A stretch of DNA of 64,000 bases from Agromyces sp. CF514 (GTDB taxonomy: Bacteria; Actinomycetota; Actinomycetes; Actinomycetales; Microbacteriaceae): contig NZ_FOZD01000001.1 in NCBI RefSeq assembly GCF_900113185.1, positions 1,302,001 through 1,366,000 on the forward strand, in the 5' to 3' direction. Made by a program: the position numbers and the translations under genes. Positions 34,819-41,926 of this stretch are shown piece after piece (positions within the stretch are counted from its first letter, which is position 1; the number at the start of each line of letters is the position of its first letter). Below the pieces are notes generated by a model, which searched no databases, was not told where the DNA came from, and saw only the letters and a list, made by a program, of their open reading frames with translations.

Positions 34819-34895
34819 GGACCGCGCCGGGCGGGCGGCACCAGTGCGATTCGACGCACCGATGCCGCCCGCCTGCGTGGCTGCGGCCGCACGGG

Positions 34896-35153
34896 TCAGA
34901 TCGCCGGCCGCGGTCCCCCGGGGCCGGGCGGCCGCATGGCGAGCCGGTGCACGAGACCCGCGAGCCGCGCGCGGACGCCAGCGCCGGTCGCGACGCGGGC
35001 CGCGGCATCCGCCCTGCTGGTAGGTCGGGCGGCCGCGCTCGCCGTCTCGGCCGTGCGCTCGAGGGCGATGCGTCGGTGCTCGAGGTCTCGGGTGAAGCTC
35101 GCCTCGTCGGCGATCCGGAGCTCGTGGACCCAGAAGTGGTCGCTGAGGTTCAC
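34896..35153 (-). CDS. Small basic protein of unknown function
   Basis: 85 residues from a GTG start with a very strong ribosome site (aggagaggaga) upstream on the minus strand. It opens NLSDHFWVHELRIADEASFT, followed by an Arg/Ala-rich helix and a Pro/Gly-rich end. No transmembrane segment or known domain is visible. The strong ribosome site and matched codon use support a real gene. It follows the methyltransferase gene by about 70 bases, so they may be co-transcribed. Confidence 0.6.
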   Translation of the reverse strand: MNLSDHFWVHELRIADEASFTRDLEHRRIALERTAETASAAARPTSRADAAARVATGAGVRARLAGLVHRLAMRPPGPGGPRPAI

Positions 35154-35222
35154 GGTGGTCTCCTCTCCTGTCGGGTGTGCTGCATTTCGCGGTGTCGCGC
35201 CGGATCGCGGGCCGGATCCCGG

Positions 35223-36065
35223 TCAGCGCCTGGTGGCGGTCACGAGCAGGTACTCCCAGCGCATCGCGCCGGAACCGTCGGCCCGCAGCTGCTCGTCGCC
35301 GTGCGCGGCGAGCGCGTCGTCGAGGGCCTGTACGGCCTCGGCGTCGTCGGCGATGCGGCGGTACACCGCGATCGTCGGCCCGTAGTGCGACTTGAAGTAG
35401 TCGCGGAACTCGGCGCCGCTGGCGAACCGGCCGATCTCGACCGTCTGCCGTACCGCGACCACGTCGGTCGCGCCGTCGACGAGCAGCGAGCGCACGTGCG
35501 CCTCGTCGCCCCAGCGCGGTGCGGGCGTCGCGCCCTCGGGCAGCGGCGGCGCATAGGGCTTCATGACCCCGAACATGCGGCCGATGAAGCCCTCGGGGGT
35601 CCAGTTCAGCAGTCCGATGCGCCCGCCGGGCCGCACGACGCGCAGCAGCTCGCTCGCCGCCGCCTCGTGGTGCGGCGCGAACATGATGCCCACGGTCGAG
35701 ACCGCCGCGTCGAACGAGGCGTCCTCGAACGGGAGGTCTTCGGCGTCGGCCTCGCGCCACTCGACCTCGACGCCGGCCTCGGCGGCCTTGCGGCGCCCGA
35801 CGGCGAAGAGCTCGGGGGCGAGGTCGCTCGCGACGACGGCGGCGCCCGCCACCGCTGCCGGGATCGACGCGTTGCCGCTGCCCGCCGCGATGTCGAGCAC
35901 GCGGTCGCCCGGGTGCACCCCGGTGGCGGCGACGACGCGCGGTCCGAGCTCCCAGATGAGGTCGGAGGCGAGCGTCGGGTAGTCGCCAGACGCCCACATG
36001 CTGCGGTGCTTGGCCTTGAGTTCGCGATCCGCCTCGGTTGCGGTGATCGCCGTGGTGTCCGTCAT
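35223..36065 (-). CDS. Class I SAM-dependent methyltransferase (UbiE-like)
   Basis: 280 residues. Motif I is VLDIAAGSGNASIPAA, with VVASDLAPEL (motif II), WREADAEDLPFEDASFD (motif III) and LLRVVRPGGRIGLLNW. The last third includes FKSHYGPTIAVYRRIAD, typical of actinobacterial UbiE/COQ5-type small-molecule methyltransferases. The methyl acceptor is not predictable. ATG 36065 follows gaggagc. It is followed by the small basic gene at 34896 in the same direction. Confidence 0.88.
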   Translation of the reverse strand: MTDTTAITATEADRELKAKHRSMWASGDYPTLASDLIWELGPRVVAATGVHPGDRVLDIAAGSGNASIPAAVAGAAVVASDLAPELFAVGRRKAAEAGVEVEWREADAEDLPFEDASFDAAVSTVGIMFAPHHEAAASELLRVVRPGGRIGLLNWTPEGFIGRMFGVMKPYAPPLPEGATPAPRWGDEAHVRSLLVDGATDVVAVRQTVEIGRFASGAEFRDYFKSHYGPTIAVYRRIADDAEAVQALDDALAAHGDEQLRADGSGAMRWEYLLVTATRR

Positions 36066-36186
36066 GCGGTGCTCCTCGATCCGGTTTCGGCGGGTCCTGG
36101 GCCCGCCGGTGATGACTGATGGAGCGAGTGTCGTGCGGGCGCGACGGCGCCGCATCCGTGCAGCACACGGAGATCTGCACGCAGGG

Positions 36187-36855
36187 CTACGGATGCCGGG
36201 GCGCGGTCGCCGGCTCCACGAGGGTCGCGTCGAGTCCGGCGATCAGCGCCTCGAGCCCCTGGTCGAAGGTCGCGAGGTCGCGCATGCCCGCGACATCGGG
36301 GGCGATCGCGGCACCGGGGCCGGACGACTCGCCGGCGGATGATGCGCCGCTGCGTGCTACGCGACCGCGCGCCCACACGACGAGGAACCCGGTCGCGTAT
36401 CCGTCGACGATGCCGAGGATCTGGCGTGCCTGCTCGCGGTCGAGGCCTGCGCGCTCAAGGCTGCCGACCACGTTCGCGAGGTGCGGGGCGACGGGCGCAG
36501 CGTCGTACGGCGCGAGCGCGAGCAGTTCGAACGCGTGGGGCACATCGACGGCGAGCTCGCGGTAGGCGCGCAGCGTCCGTCGGACGGCGTCCTGCCAGGA
36601 CTCGCCCGGCACCTCGCGCAGGGCGAGCCGCTCGATCAGTTGGGCGACGATCGCGTCGACGAGGTCGTCGCGGCTGCGCACGTGCGTGTAGAGGCTCATG
36701 GGCGCGCAGCCGAGCTCGGCGGCGAGCCGTCGCATGGTGAGCGTCTCGAGTCCGTCGCGTTCGACGAGCGCGATCGCGGCCGAGGTGACGTCGGCGCGGG
36801 TGAGCGTCTGACGCTGTTCGAGCGCGGTGCGGGTTGCCTCTTGACGGGACGCCAT
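36187..36855 (-). CDS. TetR family transcriptional regulator
   Basis: 222 residues. The N-terminal helix-turn-helix spans about residues 18-65: LTRADVTSAAIALVERDGLE then MRRLAAELGCAPMSLYTHVR. A C-terminal ligand domain of the TetR_C type follows. It is divergent from an amidase gene, with two abutting 17-base palindromes between them that are almost certainly its operator. The probable -10 (TACTGT) stands 7 bases before ATG 36855, so the transcript looks leaderless and autorepression is likely. Confidence 0.9.
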   Translation of the reverse strand: MASRQEATRTALEQRQTLTRADVTSAAIALVERDGLETLTMRRLAAELGCAPMSLYTHVRSRDDLVDAIVAQLIERLALREVPGESWQDAVRRTLRAYRELAVDVPHAFELLALAPYDAAPVAPHLANVVGSLERAGLDREQARQILGIVDGYATGFLVVWARGRVARSGASSAGESSGPGAAIAPDVAGMRDLATFDQGLEALIAGLDATLVEPATAPRHP

Positions 36856-36862
36856 GCGTGCA

Positions 36863-36868
36863 ACAGTA
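36863..36868 (-). promoter_or_regulatory. Putative leaderless -10 box (TACTGT) of tetR-type gene
   Basis: TACTGT on the minus strand lies 7 bases before the start codon at 36855. The palindromic operator begins 4 bases upstream of it. Confidence 0.5.
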
Positions 36869-36871
36869 TCG

Positions 36872-36905
36872 TCCGTACGCTGTACGGATCCGTACGGCGT
36901 ACGGA
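36872..36905. promoter_or_regulatory. Two abutting TetR operator palindromes
   Basis: TCCGTACGCTGTACGGA (36872-36888) is followed without a gap by TCCGTACGGCGTACGGA (36889-36905). Each has perfect 7-base arms (TCCGTAC/GTACGGA) around 3 central bases. The pair fills the divergent promoter region between the regulator and the amidase. Confidence 0.85.
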
Positions 36906-36925
36906 TACCCGAAAGGCAACACCGA

Positions 36926-38320
36926 ATGGACCTGTTCCGGCTCACCGCCACCGAGGCCGCCGATCTCATGCGACGACGCGAGCTCTCCCCGGTCGACCTG
37001 CTCGAGTCCGTGCTCGAGCGCACGGCGGCGACCGAGCCCGTGATCAACGCGGTCACCGAGCAGTGGATCGACGAGGCCCGGGCGGCCGCCGCGGCATCCG
37101 AAGCCCGGATCGCGGCGGGCGAGGCGCTCGGGGCGCTCGAGGGCATCCCGCTCATGCTGAAGGACGAACAGCCCGTCGCCGGTCGCCTCCTCGAAGACGG
37201 CTGTCTGCTCGAGCAGGGCCACATCGCCGACGAGACGCACCCCATCGTCGAGCGCATCCAGGCGGCCGGCGCCGTCATCCACGCGCGCACCACCACGCCC
37301 GAGTACTGCTGCGCGCCCGTGACGCACTCGAAGCTCTGGGGCGTCACGCGCAACCCGTGGAACCCCGAGTACACGCCCGGCGGCTCATCCGGCGGCTCGG
37401 GTGCCGTGCTCGCGGCCGGGTCGACCCTGCTCGCCACGGGCTCCGACATCGGCGGCTCGATCCGCATCCCGGCCTCGTTCAACGGCGTCGTCGGCTTCAA
37501 GCCGCCGTTCGGGCGCGTGCCCGGCATGGCCCCGTTCAACTCCGACACGTACTGCGCCGACGGGCCCATGGGGCGCAGCGTCGCGGATGTCGCGCTGCTG
37601 CAGAACGTCATCTCGGGCCCGTGGGTCGGCGATGCCGCCTCGCTCCGCGAGATCGCGGCCGTCTCGGGCGAGGTCGCGCCGCTCCGCGGCACGCGCATCG
37701 CGCTCTGCCTCGACCTCGGCGGCTACGACGTCGACCCGATCGTCGAGGCGAACACGCGGCAGGTCGCCGCCGCGCTGGTCGCCGCGGGGGCGCACGTCGA
37801 CGAGGTGACGCTGCCGTGGGGCCCCGAGCGGGTGCTCGCGACCGCGTGGCCGCACTTCGGCGCGGTCATGGGCCCGTTCATCGAGTCGATCGCCGAGGGC
37901 GACCCGGCCCGTGCCGAGCAGCTCATGCCGTACACGCGCGCGTTCGCCGCGTCGGCGGCGGACGGCGGCGACTACGTCGAGGGGCTCGTCGCCGAGTCGG
38001 AGTTCTACCGGCCGTTCGCCGAGCTCATGACCGGTTACGACGCGCTCGTCTGCCCGACCATCGCGACCACGGGCCTCGCCGCCGACGAGCCCTGCACCGA
38101 CAGCAGGGCGATCTTCTCGAAGCTCATGACGCTGCCGTTCAACGTGATCGGCCGCGTGCCCGTGCTCGCCGTGCCGTCGGGCATCGCCCCGAACGGCGTG
38201 CCGACGGGCGTGCAGATCGTCGGGCGGACCTATGACGACGCCGCGGTGTTCCGCATCGGCGCGGCGCTCGAGCGCGAGCTCGCGATGTGGACCGATGCCT
38301 CGTGGTGGCCCACGGTCTGA
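36926..38320 (+). CDS. Amidase signature family enzyme
   Basis: 464 residues. The Ser-cisSer-Lys catalytic set is complete: Lys79 (MLKDEQ), cis-Ser154 (TPGGSSGGSG) and nucleophile Ser178 (GSDIGGSIRIPA). The family hydrolyses amides, including aryl and fatty-acid amides and nitrile-derived amides. The ligand that releases the divergent TetR regulator is probably its substrate or a related toxic amide; that is inference. ATG 36926 follows gaaagg and sits 20 bases beyond the operator. A longer frame upstream would run through the operator and is rejected. Confidence 0.93.
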   Translation: MDLFRLTATEAADLMRRRELSPVDLLESVLERTAATEPVINAVTEQWIDEARAAAAASEARIAAGEALGALEGIPLMLKDEQPVAGRLLEDGCLLEQGHIADETHPIVERIQAAGAVIHARTTTPEYCCAPVTHSKLWGVTRNPWNPEYTPGGSSGGSGAVLAAGSTLLATGSDIGGSIRIPASFNGVVGFKPPFGRVPGMAPFNSDTYCADGPMGRSVADVALLQNVISGPWVGDAASLREIAAVSGEVAPLRGTRIALCLDLGGYDVDPIVEANTRQVAAALVAAGAHVDEVTLPWGPERVLATAWPHFGAVMGPFIESIAEGDPARAEQLMPYTRAFAASAADGGDYVEGLVAESEFYRPFAELMTGYDALVCPTIATTGLAADEPCTDSRAIFSKLMTLPFNVIGRVPVLAVPSGIAPNGVPTGVQIVGRTYDDAAVFRIGAALERELAMWTDASWWPTV

Positions 38321-38341
38321 CGCCGCCGCCCGACCGGCGGG

Positions 38342-39190
38342 TCAGGCCTGCGACGGCAGGCTCGGCGCGCCGGCGGGCCGGAACCCGGGCAGTCCGCGCC
38401 TCGCGATGAGCCACTCGGCCACCACGAGGTTCGGCAGCCAGCAGAGGAACGGCACCGCGGCGTACGCGTTCGCGAACACCGCGTCGAAGTCGAACCCGCC
38501 GCTCAGGAAGGGCAGCTGCGCCACGATGAGCAGCGGCAGCCAGATGCGTAGGGTCACGGCGGCGTAGGTGAGGGCGAAGTTGCGCATCATCCACGCGCGG
38601 TGGCCCGCGACATCCCCTCGCCTGATCGCCCGGTAGGCGAGTGTGCCGGTGACGAGCCACACGACGCCGAGCCCGCCGAAGCCGAAGAGGCCCACGAGGC
38701 CCGCGTCGTTCACGGGCGCGATCACGAGTGCGGCGAGCCCGCCGATGCCGACGGCGGTGAGGTACGTGCGGCCCGTCCAGCGATGCACCCGCGGATGCCG
38801 CGTGCGCAGGCCCCGCCAGAACTGCAGCGGCCCGAGCACGAGGGCGAGTCCGCCCGCGACGATGTGTGCGTAGAACGCGAGCTGGATCGGCCACGGCTGT
38901 TCGGCGTAGTTCGCCGCGAGTCCGCCCGACGGCTGCTCGGCGAGCGTTCGCAGCGAGGCCGTGAGGTACGGCACCACCGCGAACGCCGCGATGCCGAGCG
39001 ACGAGAGCAGCACCCATACCCAGGCGATGCGCGTGCCGAGCCTGGGTCGGGCGGGTCGGCCCGTCGCGGTGAGATCGGCGGCGGCTGCGACGGCGCCGGT
39101 GGGGTCGGCCGACTCGGCGGAGCCCGTGGGGTCGGATGTCGCGGGCGGCTGCGACGCGTCGGTGCTCGTGGATGTGCTCGTGGAGGTCAT
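38342..39190 (-). CDS. DUF2306 membrane protein (first copy)
   Basis: 282 residues. After a 60-residue Ser/Thr/Asp-rich N-terminus come about seven hydrophobic helices. Characteristic DUF2306 motifs are AHIVAGGLALVLGPLQFW and HPRVHRWTGRTYLTAV, with GHRAWMMRNFALTYAAVTLR near the end. The family is of unknown function; the His-x-x-x-His spacing resembles haem or quinone sites in integral membrane proteins, but no function has been shown. It converges with the amidase. A second family member occurs at 47515. Confidence 0.82.
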   Translation of the reverse strand: MTSTSTSTSTDASQPPATSDPTGSAESADPTGAVAAAADLTATGRPARPRLGTRIAWVWVLLSSLGIAAFAVVPYLTASLRTLAEQPSGGLAANYAEQPWPIQLAFYAHIVAGGLALVLGPLQFWRGLRTRHPRVHRWTGRTYLTAVGIGGLAALVIAPVNDAGLVGLFGFGGLGVVWLVTGTLAYRAIRRGDVAGHRAWMMRNFALTYAAVTLRIWLPLLIVAQLPFLSGGFDFDAVFANAYAAVPFLCWLPNLVVAEWLIARRGLPGFRPAGAPSLPSQA

Positions 39191-39300
39191 GGGTCGCACG
39201 GTACGAGCGCCCGACGATCGCGGACATCGGGTCAACCCCCGGATCGGATGGCGGGTTCAGCGCCCGGTCGGCGCCGCGCCGTGCCCGTGAACCGTGGCCC

Positions 39301-39759
39301 TCAGGCGAGCGCGCCCGGCCCCCGCGTCGGGACGACGTCGTCGAGGTCGTGCCGCACGCCTTCGGCGTCGACGAAGGCGAGCTGCAGCGGTTCGCCGGTC
39401 GAGCGCGAGGCGTAGACGGCGGCGGGCCCGAACCCGGTCGGGCGGAACTCGTCGCCCCAGTCGACCATCGCGGCGAGCACGGGCACGAGGGCGTGTCCGG
39501 CCTCGGTCAGCACGTACTCCTCGCGTTCGCGCTCGCCCGCGTCGCGGTACGGGCGTCGCTCGAGCACGCCGGCCTCGACCAGGCGCCCGAGGCGGTCGGT
39601 GAGGATGTCGGGTGCGATGCCGAGCCGCTCGCGGAACTCCGCGAATCTCGTGCGCCCCCAGAGCGCCTCGCGCACGATGAGCAACGACCACTTCTGGCCG
39701 AGCACGTCGAGGGTGCGCGCGATGGAGCAGCGCTGCAGGGAGGGGGCGACGGCGGACAT
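39301..39759 (-). CDS. HxlR family transcriptional regulator
   Basis: 152 residues with the HxlR winged helix: CSIARTLDVLGQKWSLLIV, TRFAEFRERLGIAPDILTDR and LVEAGVLERRPY. It is transcribed away from an MFS exporter/SDR operon, the usual arrangement for a local regulator of an efflux or detoxification unit. TAGACT 6 bases before ATG 39759 suggests a leaderless transcript. The inverted repeat 39777-39799 between the two genes is a likely operator. Confidence 0.9.
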   Translation of the reverse strand: MSAVAPSLQRCSIARTLDVLGQKWSLLIVREALWGRTRFAEFRERLGIAPDILTDRLGRLVEAGVLERRPYRDAGEREREEYVLTEAGHALVPVLAAMVDWGDEFRPTGFGPAAVYASRSTGEPLQLAFVDAEGVRHDLDDVVPTRGPGALA

Positions 39760-39765
39760 GCTGCG

Positions 39766-39771
39766 AGTCTA
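39766..39771 (-). promoter_or_regulatory. Putative leaderless -10 box (TAGACT) of hxlR-type gene
   Basis: TAGACT on the minus strand is 6 bases before the start codon at 39759. Confidence 0.5.
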
Positions 39772-39776
39772 CCAGT

Positions 39777-39799
39777 CTGACTAGGATATTCGGAGTCAG
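39777..39799. promoter_or_regulatory. Candidate HxlR operator
   Basis: CTGACT (39777-39782) and AGTCAG (39794-39799) form a 6-base inverted repeat with an 11-base AT-richer centre. It lies in the divergent promoter region between regulator and exporter genes. Confidence 0.5.
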
Positions 39800-39837
39800 C
39801 ATGCTAACTTGGGTTTTCCAATCCAGAGGAGACCGAG

Positions 39838-41109
39838 ATGAGCCTGGGCAGACGAGCGAGCTTCTTCACCGCGGCATCCGTCGCCGGCCTCGCACTCTGG
39901 GCCAGCGGGGCGCCCACGGTGGTCTATCCGCTCTACGCCGCCGAGTGGTCCGTGCCGCCCACGGTCACCACGGCGATCTTCGCGGTCTACCCGCTCGTGC
40001 TCGTGCCCGTGCTCATCGTCTTCGGCAACCTGTCCGACACGATCGGCCGCCGGGCCGTCATGCTCATGGGGCTCGCCGCGGTCGCGGCGGGAGCGATCGC
40101 GTTCGCCCTCGCGCCCGACCTCGCCTCGATCTTCGTCGGGCGGGCGCTCATGGGCGTCGGCGTCGGCCTCTCGCTCAGCCCCGCGACTGCGGCGATGGTC
40201 GAGTTCGGCGGTGCCGACGGTGCGAGTCGCGCCGCCTCGGCCACGACCGCGTCGACTGCGTCGGGCCTCGCCCTGTCGACGATCCTCGGCGGGTTCCTCG
40301 TGCAGTACGCGCCCGCACCGATGCACCTGAGCTTCTGGGTGCTCGTGGGCGTCACCGCCGTGGTCGCGGCCTTCGTCTGGGCGCTGCCCCGCCCTGTCCG
40401 CGACCCGGCGAACGGATCGTGGCGACCGCGCCCCCCTCGCATGCCGCGGGCCGAGCGGCGACCGTTCGTCGCTGGCACCCTCGGCATCGCCGCCGCCTAC
40501 GCCATGGGCGCGATCTTCCTCGCGCTCGGCGCCCAGATCGCGCGCGACCTCGTGCGTACGACCGATGCGTTCGTCGACGGCGCCGTCATCGCGCTCTCGG
40601 CGATCAGCATCGGGGTCGTCGCGCTCCTCGCCAGACGGATGCCGCCGCGCCTCGCCGTGACCATCGGACCCGCCCTCGCGGCCGCCGGCCTCGGCCTGCT
40701 CGTGTACGCGGGCGTCGCGCACTCGCTGCCCGCGTTCATCGCCGCCTCGCTCGTCGCCGGCGGCGGGTACAGCCTCATGTTCTCGGGCGGACTCGGGCTC
40801 GTCACGACCACCGCCCCCGCGCACGAACGCGCCGCGGTGATCTCCGCCGCCTACGTCGTCGGATACCTGGTGCAGGCGCTCGCCGCCTTCGGCCTCGGCG
40901 CGCTCGCCACGGCATACGGACTGCAACCCGCGCTCGAGGTCGGAGCGCCGCTCATCCTCGCGATCGGACTCGCCTCGTTCGCCGTCGCGAACCTGGGCCG
41001 TCGGCGCGCGGATTCGGGCGCACCCTCGGCTCCCGTCGCGGCTGCGGCATCCGCTGCGTCGTCACCGCTCCCGCTCACCCGCCCCACCCCGGAAGGAACC
41101 CCATCATGA
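39838..41109 (+). CDS. MFS transporter
   Basis: 423 residues, about twelve hydrophobic helices. The loop between helices 2 and 3 reads FGNLSDTIGRRAVMLMG, the MFS signature. FVGRALMGVGVGLSLSP in helix 4-5 is of the drug:H+ antiporter type. A Ser/Ala/Pro-rich tail follows the last helix. It probably exports a toxic compound recognised by the divergent HxlR regulator. ATG follows agagga. Its stop overlaps the SDR start (ATGA). Confidence 0.9.
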   Translation: MSLGRRASFFTAASVAGLALWASGAPTVVYPLYAAEWSVPPTVTTAIFAVYPLVLVPVLIVFGNLSDTIGRRAVMLMGLAAVAAGAIAFALAPDLASIFVGRALMGVGVGLSLSPATAAMVEFGGADGASRAASATTASTASGLALSTILGGFLVQYAPAPMHLSFWVLVGVTAVVAAFVWALPRPVRDPANGSWRPRPPRMPRAERRPFVAGTLGIAAAYAMGAIFLALGAQIARDLVRTTDAFVDGAVIALSAISIGVVALLARRMPPRLAVTIGPALAAAGLGLLVYAGVAHSLPAFIAASLVAGGGYSLMFSGGLGLVTTTAPAHERAAVISAAYVVGYLVQALAAFGLGALATAYGLQPALEVGAPLILAIGLASFAVANLGRRRADSGAPSAPVAAAASAASSPLPLTRPTPEGTPS

Positions 41110-41828
41110 CCCTCATCGACGGCAGCACGCTGCTCATCACCGGTGCGAACGGCGGACTCGGCACCGAGTTCGTACGCCAGGCACTCGATCGCGGCGCACA
41201 GCGCGTGTACGCCGCCGCCCGCACGCCGAAGGACTGGGCCGATGCCCGCGTCGTGCCGCTCGCGCTCGACGTGACGGATGCCGCCGCCGTCGCATCGCTG
41301 GCGGACCTCGCGCCCGATGTCTCCATCGTCGTGAACAATGCGGGCATCAGTCTGCCCGGGCCCACGCTCGCCGCGCCGATGGACGGCGTGCGCGCCATCT
41401 TCGAGACGAACGTGTTCGGCCCCCTCGCGATCGTGCAGCAGCTCGCCCCGGTGCTCGCCGCGAACGGCGGAGGAGCCGTGATCGACGTCCATTCCGCACT
41501 GAGCTGGCACGCTGGCGGCAATGTCTACAGCGCGACCAAGGCAGCCCTCTGGTCGCTCACCAACTCGCTTCGGCTCGAGCTCGCGGGGCAGGGCACGCAG
41601 GTGCTCGGCGCGCACCTCGGCTACACCGACACCCCCATGACCGCGGGGCTCGACGTGCCCAAGGAGCGCCCGGCGGACATCGTCGCAGCGATCTACGACG
41701 GACTCGAGGCGGGCGATCACGAGGTGCTCGCCGATCAGACGAGCCGGGCGCTGAAGGCCGCGCTCTCGGCGCCGCTCGAGCAGCTGTACCCCGAGCTGCG
41801 CGCGCAGGGGGCGTCGCGCGCCGGCTGA
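41106..41828 (+). CDS. Short-chain dehydrogenase/reductase
   Basis: 240 residues. The cofactor loop is TGANGGLGTEF, followed by NNAGIS, and the catalytic Ser-Tyr-Lys is seen as HSALSW with YSATKAAL. Family: classical SDR, oxidising or reducing a carbonyl or alcohol with NAD(P). ATGA coupling to the MFS gene indicates a detoxification operon that also reduces the exported compound or a relative. The C-terminus LYPELRAQGASRAG is typical of the quinone-reductase-like actinobacterial branch; that assignment is tentative. Confidence 0.9.
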   Translation: MTLIDGSTLLITGANGGLGTEFVRQALDRGAQRVYAAARTPKDWADARVVPLALDVTDAAAVASLADLAPDVSIVVNNAGISLPGPTLAAPMDGVRAIFETNVFGPLAIVQQLAPVLAANGGGAVIDVHSALSWHAGGNVYSATKAALWSLTNSLRLELAGQGTQVLGAHLGYTDTPMTAGLDVPKERPADIVAAIYDGLEAGDHEVLADQTSRALKAALSAPLEQLYPELRAQGASRAG

Positions 41829-41926
41829 GTCGGCCCGTGCTCAGTGCGGACCCCGGCCCTGTTCCGGGCAGGCCCTGACGCGGTCGGGCGGGCCCCGCGG
41901 GATGGTCTGGGCAGGCGGATCGGATC

